Position numbers and translations under genes: made by a program | The notes under the pieces: model-generated | What the model was told of the DNA's origin: nothing | The model's database searches: none | Seen by the model: the letters and a program-made list of their open reading frames with translations, nothing else | Shown here: piece by piece, positions 1 to 4,954 of the stretch | Layout of the letters: the number at the start of each line of letters is the position of its first letter | Numbering within the stretch: the stretch's first letter is position 1 | NCBI GenBank assembly: GCA_028869495.1 | Contig: JAGWRY010000070.1 | Span: forward strand, 1-5,487 | Length of the DNA stretch: 5,487 bases | Source of the DNA: Elusimicrobiota bacterium | Lineage (GTDB): Bacteria > Elusimicrobiota > Elusimicrobia > UBA1565 > UBA9628 | Direction: 5' to 3'

Positions 1-245
1 CGGCGCGCCAGGACGCGCCAGGCGCCGCCGCCGACCAGGCGCCGCTCGAGCCGGAGCGCGAGGTCCGCGGGCAGGGTGCGGCGCGGGGCCGACGACAGAG
101 CGAGCTTCAGGTGGCGCAGGGACGCGGCCTCGCCGCGGCAGTCCCGGCAGACGGCCAGGTGCGCGTCGACGCGCGCGCGGTCCTCGACCGCGAGGGCGCC
201 GTCCAGGAACGCCGAAATCTCCTCGCCCGAAACGTGCTCGTTCAT
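1..245 (-). CDS. Zinc-finger anti-sigma factor, N-terminal part (cut by window edge)
   Basis: Only the first 81 residues lie in the window; the gene continues past position 1. The protein starts MNEHVSGEEISAFLDGAL and carries a zinc-finger anti-sigma signature, His29-x3-Cys33-x2-Cys36, within AHLAVCRDC. In this family the N-terminal helices and the Zn-bound His/Cys cluster wrap around an ECF sigma factor and keep it off RNA polymerase. The ATG overlaps the stop codon of the sigma gene upstream (ATGA), and GGAGG at 255-259 (minus strand) lies 9 bases before it, so start and translational coupling are well supported. No membrane segment is visible in the available part; many relatives have one further on, so soluble versus membrane-anchored cannot be decided. 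The partner is inferred to be the sigma factor encoded just upstream. Confidence 0.85.
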   Translation of the reverse strand, partial: MNEHVSGEEISAFLDGALAVEDRARVDAHLAVCRDCRGEAASLRHLKLALSSAPRRTLPADLALRLERRLVGGGAWRVLAR

Positions 246-790
246 GACCTCGTGCCTCCGCGGCTCTCCAGCTCCTCGTACGCCTTCCTCAGGAGCAGGC
301 GCCCCTGATGGATCCTCGACCGCACCGTCCCGACCGGGATCGCCATCACCTTCGCGATCTCGTCGTACGACAAACCCTCGATGTCGCAGAGAGCGACCGC
401 CGACCGGTACGGCGTCGGCAGCGCCTTCAGCGCCTCCTGCACGAGGTCCGCGCTCTCCCGCCGGGACAGTTCGTCCGGCGGCAGCGGCGCGTCCTCCGGG
501 AGGAGGTCCGCCCAGCCCGCGTCCTCGACCGGCGCGGGCGCGTCCAGCGACACGGTGCGGGCGTGCGAATGCCGCCGCATCGCGTCGAGGAAGACGTTGT
601 GCAGGATGCGCAGGAGCCACGAATCGAACGGCCTAGATTGGTCGTACGAGTCCGAATGCTCCAGCGCGCGCGTGAAGGCTTCCTGCACGAGGTCCCTCGC
701 GTCCGGTTCGTTGCCGGCCAGGCGATAGGCGAAGTTGTACGCCTTGTCGCCCGCCTGCGCGATCAATCCGGCGAACGCCTCGGCGTCCAT
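242..790 (-). CDS. ECF-type RNA polymerase sigma factor (sigma-70 family)
   Basis: A 182-residue protein, the usual ECF size, with only regions 2 and 4. Region 2 spans about residues 15-80, with DLVQEAF (33-39) and the -10-recognition stretch DSWLLRILHNVFLDAMRR (56-73). An acidic, proline-rich linker (about 82-108) joins it to region 4 (about 112-172), where YRSAVALCDIEGLSYDEIA and the recognition helix VGTVRSRIHQGR (153-164) form the helix-turn-helix that reads the -35 element. It should direct RNA polymerase to a small regulon when released by its anti-sigma factor. The ATG at 790 is preceded by AAGGTGG with 5 bases of spacing. A GTG three codons earlier lies inside that site and is less likely. 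It begins 14 bases after the ligase stop and overlaps the anti-sigma start by ATGA, so it is expressed from the shared operon with no visible promoter of its own. The ECF subgroup and target genes cannot be told from sequence alone. Confidence 0.93.
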   Translation of the reverse strand: MDAEAFAGLIAQAGDKAYNFAYRLAGNEPDARDLVQEAFTRALEHSDSYDQSRPFDSWLLRILHNVFLDAMRRHSHARTVSLDAPAPVEDAGWADLLPEDAPLPPDELSRRESADLVQEALKALPTPYRSAVALCDIEGLSYDEIAKVMAIPVGTVRSRIHQGRLLLRKAYEELESRGGTRS

Positions 791-795
791 CCTCT

Positions 796-802
796 CCACC
801 TT
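796..802 (-). promoter_or_regulatory. Ribosome binding site of the ECF sigma gene
   Basis: The minus strand reads AAGGTGG five bases before the ATG at 790, close to the AAGGAGG consensus. It sits in the 14-base gap after the ligase stop codon and favours ATG 790 over the in-frame GTG at 799, which falls inside the site. Confidence 0.6.
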
Positions 803-804
803 TA

Positions 805-1938
805 TTACGGCCGGGCCCGGGATTTGGTTCGGGCCCGAGGGGCGTCCGGGTCCGTCGACAGGAGCCGCCGGGAGGCGGCCCGGCGCAGGGCCAGCGCGAC
901 CAGGGTCTCGACGAGCCGCGGGGTCGGGACCCCGGCCTCGCGCCACAGGCGCGGGTACATGCTGACCGGGGTGAAGCCGGGCAGGGTGTTGGCCTCGTTG
1001 AACAGGACGGCGCCGGTGTCGCGGCGGACGAAGAAGTCGACGCGGGCCAGGCCGTAGAGGTCGAGCGCGCGGAAGGCCGCCAGCGCGAGCGCGCGGACGC
1101 GCGCCGCGGTCCGCGCGGGGATCGGGGCGGGGACCAGCAGGCGCGCGCCGTCGGGGTCGAGGTACTTCGCGCGGTAGTCGTAGAACTCGGCGTTCGGGAC
1201 GATCTCGGCGCAGGGCGAGGCCTTCAGCGCGAAGCGGCTCGCCCGCGGCGCCCAGGGGTCGCCGAGCACCGCGGTCTCGACCTCGCGGACCGGGACGCCC
1301 TTCTCGAGGACGGCCTTCTCGTCGTAGCGCAGGGCCTCGCGCAGGGCCTCGCCCAGCTCCCTCGGGGCCTTGACCTTGACGACGCCGACCGACGAGCCCA
1401 TCCGCGCGGGCTTGACGAAGACGGGGTAGCCCAGGCGCCGCGCGGCCGCGGCGGCCTCGCGCGGGGTCCGCGCGACGGCCCACGGGACCTGCGGAAGGCC
1501 GGCCGAGGCGGCGACGCGCTTGGTCGCCTCCTTGTCCATCGCCGCGGCCGAGCCGTAGACGCCGCAGCCGACGTAGGGCGTTCCCGAGAGCTCGAGCAGG
1601 CCCTGGAGGGTGCCGTCCTCGCCCAGCGGCCCGTGCAGGACCGGGAAGACGCAGCCGCCGCGCCCGAGCGACCGGGTCAGGGTCCACGGGTCGAGGCGGC
1701 GCGCGCCGGCGCGCAGGCGGCGCAGGGCGGCTCCGCCGGCCAGCAGGGCCTCGGGGGTCTCGGCCAGCAGGCGGCGCGGGGCGACCTCGGCCCAGCTCCC
1801 GTCGAGGCCGAGGTGGACCAGGCGCACGCGGAAGCGGCGCGGGCTCAGGCTGTCGACGACGCAGCGCGCCGAGACGAGCGAGACCAGGCGCTCGGCGGAG
1901 CGCCCGCCGCAGAGAACGGCGACGACGGGGCGGCTCAC
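805..1938 (-). CDS. ddl: D-alanine--D-alanine ligase
   Basis: An ATP-grasp ligase that joins two D-alanines for peptidoglycan precursors in the cytoplasm. The 377 residues fit the DdlA-like length class. The N-terminal D-Ala-binding domain has GGRSAERLVSLVSA (11-24) and LHGPLGEDGTLQG (101-113). The ATP-grasp part has MDKEATKR (134-141), VKPARMGSSVGVVKV (175-189), EFYDYRAKY (251-259), ARVDFFV (298-304) and NEANTLPGFTPVSMYP (314-329). Tyr255 in FYDY is the residue typical of D-Ala-D-Ala rather than D-lactate enzymes. The usual GGxSAExEVS signature has Leu18 where Glu is expected, while Glu16 is kept. About 10 extra residues lie near 228-241, and the last 20 residues are a basic, low-complexity tail. 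The GTG start at 1938 overlaps the upstream stop (GTGA) and follows GAGGGG. A longer in-frame start inside the receiver gene is rejected because homology begins at RPVVAVLCGG. No mur genes are adjacent; it is co-transcribed with regulators instead. Confidence 0.95.
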   Translation of the reverse strand: MSRPVVAVLCGGRSAERLVSLVSARCVVDSLSPRRFRVRLVHLGLDGSWAEVAPRRLLAETPEALLAGGAALRRLRAGARRLDPWTLTRSLGRGGCVFPVLHGPLGEDGTLQGLLELSGTPYVGCGVYGSAAAMDKEATKRVAASAGLPQVPWAVARTPREAAAAARRLGYPVFVKPARMGSSVGVVKVKAPRELGEALREALRYDEKAVLEKGVPVREVETAVLGDPWAPRASRFALKASPCAEIVPNAEFYDYRAKYLDPDGARLLVPAPIPARTAARVRALALAAFRALDLYGLARVDFFVRRDTGAVLFNEANTLPGFTPVSMYPRLWREAGVPTPRLVETLVALALRRAASRRLLSTDPDAPRARTKSRARP

Positions 1939-2315
1939 GCGCCCCTCGGCGGCGAGGCCAGGGCCTTGGCGACCTTCGCGATCAGCTGGGCGAAGTTCAG
2001 GGGCTTGAGCACGTAGTCGTCGGCGCCGGCCGCGAAGGCCTCGTCGATCTCCTTCGTGACGCTCGCGGCGGTGCACATCAGCACCTTCATCGGGGCGGTC
2101 TTCGGGTTGCGCCGGATCGCCGCGACGAGCTCGAGGCCGCTCGCGCCGGGCATGTTGCGGTCGACGATCGCCAGGTCGACGCTCTTCTTGCGCAGGACCT
2201 CGAAGGCCTGGGCGGCGTCGGCGGCCAGCAGGAGCTCGTGGCCCTCGGGCGAGAGGACCTCGCGGATCAGCTCGCGGATCGACTCCTCGTCGTCGACGAT
2301 CAGGATGCGCGCCAT
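1935..2315 (-). CDS. Single-domain response regulator (CheY-like receiver)
   Basis: The 126 residues are a lone receiver domain with no output domain. The acidic pair is Asp8/Asp9 (ILIVDDEE), the phospho-acceptor is Asp52 (LAIVDRNMPG), the switch Thr is Thr82 (VLMCTAAS), the aromatic switch residue is Tyr101, and the conserved Lys is Lys104 (DYVLKPLN), so all catalytic positions are intact. Such proteins take a phosphoryl group from a histidine kinase and act by protein contact or as phosphorelay intermediates. The hybrid kinase upstream on the same strand, about 450 bases away, is the obvious candidate partner, but that is inference. It is the first gene of the operon with ddl, the sigma factor and the anti-sigma factor. 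A TATAAT box lies six bases before its ATG and no Shine-Dalgarno is seen, so its mRNA is probably leaderless. Confidence 0.93.
   Translation of the reverse strand: MARILIVDDEESIRELIREVLSPEGHELLLAADAAQAFEVLRKKSVDLAIVDRNMPGASGLELVAAIRRNPKTAPMKVLMCTAASVTKEIDEAFAAGADDYVLKPLNFAQLIAKVAKALASPPRGA
1942..1947 (-). promoter_or_regulatory. Ribosome binding site of ddl
   Basis: GAGGGG on the minus strand, within the last codons of the receiver gene. Its GAGG part is 5 bases before the GTG at 1938. It supports the GTG start that overlaps the receiver stop, and suggests translational coupling. Confidence 0.5.
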
Positions 2316-2321
2316 GGCCGC

Positions 2322-2327
2322 ATTATA
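2322..2327 (-). promoter_or_regulatory. -10 box (TATAAT) of the receiver-ddl-sigma operon
   Basis: A perfect TATAAT on the minus strand, standing out in very GC-rich DNA, with six bases (GCGGCC) between it and the ATG at 2315. Initiation 7 or so bases downstream would fall on the A of the start codon. No good -35 is found: TGGCGC at 2345-2350 has 17-base spacing but matches TTGACA at only two positions. An activator or an upstream element may be needed. Confidence 0.6.
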
Positions 2328-2384
2328 GCGCTCGGCGGTGACGCGCGCCAGGGGGCGCGGGCGGCGGACGGATTCGCGCGGGCC

Positions 2385-2516
2385 GGCGGACGGCGACGCC
2401 GTCGTCGGGACCGCGCGCCATTGAGGCGCGCTTAGCCTCGCTCGGCGGCTGACGGCGGAATAAAGGATTTGACGCCGTCCTCGCTCGAAATCCCGACGAC
2501 GGCGTCGCCGTCCGCC
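2385..2516 (-). repeat. Structured inverted-repeat element A
   Basis: The ends, 2385-2410 and 2491-2516, are perfect 26-bp inverted repeats enclosing 80 bases. Read on the minus strand, the inside holds TTTCG after the first arm, a 7-bp hairpin (2473-2479 with 2451-2457, 15-base loop), the segment GCTAA (2436-2432), a second 7-bp hairpin (2425-2431 with 2413-2419, loop TCAAT), and GG before the second arm. The same order of parts occurs in element B. It could be a structured RNA, a small non-autonomous mobile element, or a DNA cruciform. The strand is assigned because G/T wobble pairs extend the closing helix in this orientation, which is weak evidence. Confidence 0.65.
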
Positions 2517-2597
2517 TCCTCAGGAACTCCATCTGCGCGCCCGCGGTCGTCGCACGAGGCGTCGCGGCGCTCTCTCGCCGTTCCGGGGGGCAGACCA

Positions 2598-2737
2598 GCC
2601 GCCCGGCCGCGTCCCCGCCCGGATTTGGTCGGCGCGCGGCCGTCGGCCCAAGGGCCGCGCAGGGCTTCAATCGTCGGCAGAGACCGCTAAGCGGCGGTCG
2701 AACCGCCGCGGTCCGGGCGGGGACGCGGCCGGGCGGC
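2598..2737 (+). repeat. Structured inverted-repeat element B
   Basis: The ends, 2598-2623 and 2712-2737, are perfect 26-bp inverted repeats enclosing 88 bases. On the plus strand the inside holds TTTGG after the first arm, an 8-bp hairpin (2634-2641 with 2653-2660, 11-base loop), GCTAA (2686-2690), an 8-bp hairpin (2691-2698 with 2702-2709, loop CGA), and GG before the second arm. It matches element A in architecture, in the 26-base arm length and in the block from GCTAA to the second arm, while the helix sequences differ. It lies in the opposite orientation to A. Its right arm also overlaps the hairpin downstream of the kinase gene. Confidence 0.65.
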
Positions 2738-2749
2738 GTCCCCGCCCGG
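2713..2749 (-). terminator. Strong hairpin after the kinase gene, possible terminator
   Basis: A perfect 14-bp, almost all-G/C stem (2713-2726 with 2736-2749) around a 9-base loop, beginning 14 bases past the kinase stop codon. Position and strength suit a transcription terminator, but no T-run follows on the minus strand, so it is not a canonical intrinsic terminator. It may act with Rho, or only protect the mRNA 3' end. It shares an arm with element B. Confidence 0.4.
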
Positions 2750-2763
2750 GGGCGCCGCGCGGG

Positions 2764-4302
2764 TCAGGTCGGCGAGGCCTGCAGGAGTTGGAGCACCTTC
2801 TTGACGAAGGCGTTCTTCTCGAACGGCTTGAGCATCACGTCGTGCGCGCCGGCCTCCCGCGCGCGCTCGACGGCGTCCGAGTAGCCGGTCAGGACCAGCA
2901 CCGGGACGCGCTCCGCGTCGGGCAGGCGGCGCAGGCGCGAGAGGACCTCGTAGCCGTCCATGCCGGGCATCATCAGGTCGAGGATCACGAGGCTCGGCGG
3001 GGCGTCCTTGATCTTCTCGAGGGCCTCGAAGCCGGAGTGCGCGGTCAGGACCTCGAGGTTGCGGCTGACGCCGGCCAAGAACAGCATCAGGACCTCGACG
3101 AGGTCCGGATTGTCCTCGACGATCAGCACGCGCTTCTTGCTGAGTTCGCCGGCGGACTCGACGACCGACGACGGGGCGTTCGGGGAGCAGACCGGCAGCT
3201 CCAGGCGCGCGGTCGTGCCGGTGCCGGCGCCCTGGCTCTCCAGCCAGATGCGTCCCGAGTGGTGCTCGACGATCTCCTTCGACAGCGGCAGGCCCAGGCC
3301 CAGCCCCGGGTACTCGCGGGTGGGGCCCTGGTTGGCGGCGAAGAAGCGCTCGAAGACGTGCGGCATCACCTCGGGCGGCACGCCCGGCCCCTGGTCGGAG
3401 ACCGACAGCTGGATCTTGCCGTTCGTCGGCTCGAGCGCGACCTTCAGCGCGCCGCCGGCCGGGCTGAACTTCGTCGCGTTCGACAGCAGGTTGTCGACGA
3501 CGTCGCCGAGCTTCTCGGCGTCGGCCAGGACCCAGGCCGGCCCCTGGCCGAGCTTCGCCTCGAGCGCGAGCTTCTTGCGGCGGATGTCCTTGCCCGCGCG
3601 CTCGAGCTGGGCCGTCGCGAGGGCGCGCAGGTCGACGGGCTTGAGCAGCATCGGCGTGCTGCCCTCGCGGACCTCGCGGATGCGCAGGATGTTGTTGAGC
3701 GTCGCCATCAGGCCCTCGGAGCGCTCGATGATCGAGGTCAGCGCCTTCTGCTGAGCCTGGCTCAGGGGCCCGAGGCTGCCGTCGCGCATCGTGTTCGCGT
3801 AGCCGATGACGACGGTCAAGGGCGTGCGCAGCTCGTGGCTGACGTTCGCGATGAACTCGTTCTTCATCTGGTTGACCTGGCGCAGCTCCATGTTCTGGTT
3901 GACCAGGTCGCGGATCTCGACGACGCGGCGCAGCAGCTGTCCCAGGTCGGCGGCGCGCAGGTCCTTGTGCGTCAGGTAGTCCATCGCGCCCTTCTTCATC
4001 GCGGCGACGGCGATCTGCTCCGAGCCGGCGACCGTCGTCATCACGACGGCCGTCTTCGGGTGGTGCTGGCGGATCTTGTCGAGGATGTCGAGGCCGTCGG
4101 TCGGCGGCAGGCGGTAGTCGAGGAAGACCAGATCGAAGGCCTTGTCCTTGAGGCGCTTCAGGGCCTCGTCTCCGTCCTCGGCCGTCTCGACGCGCAATCC
4201 CCCGTGCGGGAGCTTCTCGAGCTGGGATTGGAGCAGGGTCCGCCCGTCTTCCTCGTCGTCGACGACGAGGATCATGAACGGGCGCTCCGGGGAATCGGCC
4301 AT
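2764..4302 (-). CDS. Soluble hybrid histidine kinase, REC-HisKA-HATPase-REC
   Basis: A 512-residue sensor/relay kinase with no membrane segment or signal peptide, so cytoplasmic. The N-terminal receiver (about 10-128) has Asp15/Asp16, phospho-acceptor Asp62 (LVFLDYRLP) and Thr89/Thr90, but its Lys motif reads DYLTHK, with His112 at the usual Lys position and Lys113 next to it. A helical linker (about 125-147) leads to HisKA with phospho-His156 (NVSHELRTPL). The ATPase domain has N-box Asn271/Asn275 (DNLLSNATKFSP), G1 box DQGPG (303-307), F box VFERFF (316-321) and G2 box GLGLGL (333-338). A C-terminal receiver (391-508) has Glu396/Asp397, Asp442 (LVILDLMMPGMDG), Thr472 and Lys492. The first receiver probably controls kinase activity and the last accepts phosphate from His156. 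No HPt or output domain is present, so signal must leave via another protein. Start at ATG 4302 fits the promoter; ATG 4275, with GGAG 9 bases before it, is an alternative. Confidence 0.95.
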   Translation of the reverse strand: MADSPERPFMILVVDDEEDGRTLLQSQLEKLPHGGLRVETAEDGDEALKRLKDKAFDLVFLDYRLPPTDGLDILDKIRQHHPKTAVVMTTVAGSEQIAVAAMKKGAMDYLTHKDLRAADLGQLLRRVVEIRDLVNQNMELRQVNQMKNEFIANVSHELRTPLTVVIGYANTMRDGSLGPLSQAQQKALTSIIERSEGLMATLNNILRIREVREGSTPMLLKPVDLRALATAQLERAGKDIRRKKLALEAKLGQGPAWVLADAEKLGDVVDNLLSNATKFSPAGGALKVALEPTNGKIQLSVSDQGPGVPPEVMPHVFERFFAANQGPTREYPGLGLGLPLSKEIVEHHSGRIWLESQGAGTGTTARLELPVCSPNAPSSVVESAGELSKKRVLIVEDNPDLVEVLMLFLAGVSRNLEVLTAHSGFEALEKIKDAPPSLVILDLMMPGMDGYEVLSRLRRLPDAERVPVLVLTGYSDAVERAREAGAHDVMLKPFEKNAFVKKVLQLLQASPT

Positions 4303-4313
4303 ATCGCGCCGGA

Positions 4314-4342
4314 ATTGTAGCAGACGGACCCGGCCCCGTCCA
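4314..4342 (-). promoter_or_regulatory. Promoter of the hybrid kinase gene
   Basis: On the minus strand TGGACG (4342-4337, four of six matches to TTGACA) is followed after 17 bases by TACAAT (4319-4314, five of six matches to TATAAT). The -10 box ends 11 bases before ATG 4302, predicting a leader of only about 5 bases. There is no Shine-Dalgarno before ATG 4302. Confidence 0.6.
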
Positions 4343-4355
4343 GTCCGGCGCTTCC

Positions 4356-4384
4356 TTGATATAACCACCGGGAAAAGCTATCCT
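4356..4384 (+). promoter_or_regulatory. Promoter of hpt (and probably ftsH)
   Basis: TTGATA (4356-4361) and TATCCT (4379-4384) are separated by exactly 17 bases, a good sigma-70-type promoter. The -10 box ends 10 bases before ATG 4395, so the transcript should start about 3-4 bases ahead of the start codon. No Shine-Dalgarno is visible. It is back to back with the kinase promoter: the two -35 boxes are 13 bases apart (4343-4355). Confidence 0.65.
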
Positions 4385-4394
4385 TTCGGCTTCC

Positions 4395-4952
4395 ATGAGC
4401 GCCGAAGCCGCGTCCGTCCACCCCGACGTCAGCCGCGTCCTCATCGACGAGAAGGCCCTGAAGGCCCGCATCCGCGAGCTGGGCGCGCAGATCACGCGCG
4501 ACTACGCGGGCCGCCGCCTGATGGTCGTCGGGGTGCTCAAAGGAAGCCTGATCTTCATGGCCGACCTCCTGCGCGCGCTGGGCCCCGAGGTGGACGCCGA
4601 CGTCGACTTCATGGCCGTCTCCTCGTACGCCGGGACCGCGTCGACCGGGACGATCCGCGTCCTGCTCGACCTGCGTGAGAATCCGGAGGGGCGCGACGTC
4701 CTCGTCGTCGAGGACATCGTCGACACCGGGCTGACGCTCGCGTCGCTGACCGAGACCCTGCGCGCGCGCAAGCCGCGCTCGCTCGAGGTCTGCACCCTTC
4801 TGGACAAGCCGGACTGCCGCAAGGCGCCGTTCCAGCCGAAGTACGTCGGCTTCAAGATCCCCAACGAGTTCGTCGTCGGCTTCGGCCTCGACTACGACGA
4901 GCGCTACCGGCAGCTGCCCTACGTCGGGGTTCTGAGGACACCCTCTAAGTAG
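4395..4952 (+). CDS. hpt: Hypoxanthine(-guanine) phosphoribosyltransferase
   Basis: A purine-salvage enzyme of the cytoplasm that transfers the phosphoribosyl group of PRPP to hypoxanthine or guanine, giving IMP or GMP. The 185 residues are the usual bacterial length. Visible motifs are GVLKGSLIFMADLLR (46-60, near the pyrophosphate-binding loop), the flexible-loop region SSYAGTASTG (76-85), the PRPP-binding signature VVEDIVDTGLTL (104-115) with the acidic pair Glu106/Asp107 and the likely catalytic base Asp110, Lys137 in DKPDCRK, which should contact the purine, and the C-terminal VGFGLDYDERYRQLPYVGVL (161-180), whose Asp166 is expected to help bind Mg-pyrophosphate. Base preference between hypoxanthine and guanine cannot be read from sequence. 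It starts a plus-strand unit with ftsH, the order seen in many bacteria, although the tilS gene often found before it is absent here. A promoter directly ahead predicts a near-leaderless mRNA. Confidence 0.96.
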   Translation: MSAEAASVHPDVSRVLIDEKALKARIRELGAQITRDYAGRRLMVVGVLKGSLIFMADLLRALGPEVDADVDFMAVSSYAGTASTGTIRVLLDLRENPEGRDVLVVEDIVDTGLTLASLTETLRARKPRSLEVCTLLDKPDCRKAPFQPKYVGFKIPNEFVVGFGLDYDERYRQLPYVGVLRTPSK

Positions 4953-4954
4953 AC

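Larger units (their letters stand above)
2328..2763. other. 436-bp non-coding region with two structured elements
   Basis: No convincing gene is found here. The open frames that cross it on either strand begin with TTG, are Arg/Pro/Ser/Ala-rich without recognisable domains, and lose the strong third-position G/C preference of neighbouring genes. The stretch instead contains two long inverted-repeat elements (2385-2516 and 2598-2737), a strong hairpin just after the kinase gene, and the -35 area of the receiver promoter at its left edge. The 81 bases between the elements (2517-2597) show nothing I recognise. Confidence 0.6.

Noticed and set aside
242..1687. 481-codon minus-strand frame suggesting a larger sigma-factor fusion
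   Set aside because: The part before residue M at 790 is a shifted-frame reading of the ddl gene. Only the last 182 codons match an ECF sigma factor, and they have their own ribosome binding site.
1939..2076. N-terminal extension of ddl into the receiver gene
   Set aside because: The extra residues are an out-of-frame reading of the receiver and are basic and domain-free. Family homology and a ribosome binding site place the start at GTG 1938.
2323..2670. Open frame of 115 codons on the minus strand across the intergenic region
   Set aside because: It starts with TTG without a ribosome binding site, has no recognisable domain, is Arg/Pro/Ala-rich, lacks the strong third-position G/C bias of its neighbours, and runs through both inverted-repeat elements and the TATAAT box.
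2469..2690. Open frame of 73 codons on the plus strand, with AAAGGA shortly before a TTG
   Set aside because: Spacing to the TTG is too short, third-position bias fades after about 17 codons, the product is low-complexity Ser/Arg/Pro, and it crosses element A's right arm and most of element B.
2682..2709. tRNA-like or attachment-site-like pattern around the short hairpins
   Set aside because: No cloverleaf, anticodon arm or CCA-end context can be built; the pairing is explained by the last hairpin of element B.
2788..4320. Long plus-strand open frame of 510 codons opposite the kinase gene
   Set aside because: It is the antisense shadow of a clear REC-HisKA-HATPase-REC protein; long antisense frames are expected in GC-rich codons, and its Leu/Arg/Val/Asp-rich product has no domain.
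4303..4368. Extension of the kinase start to 4368 with a basic N-terminus
   Set aside because: It would run across the kinase's own promoter and into that of hpt, has no ribosome binding site, and adds an Arg-rich stretch not expected before a receiver domain.
2687..4495. Minus-strand frame of 602 codons overlapping the kinase gene
   Set aside because: Same-strand shadow in another frame, Arg/Pro/Gly/Ala-rich, with an apparent start inside hpt.
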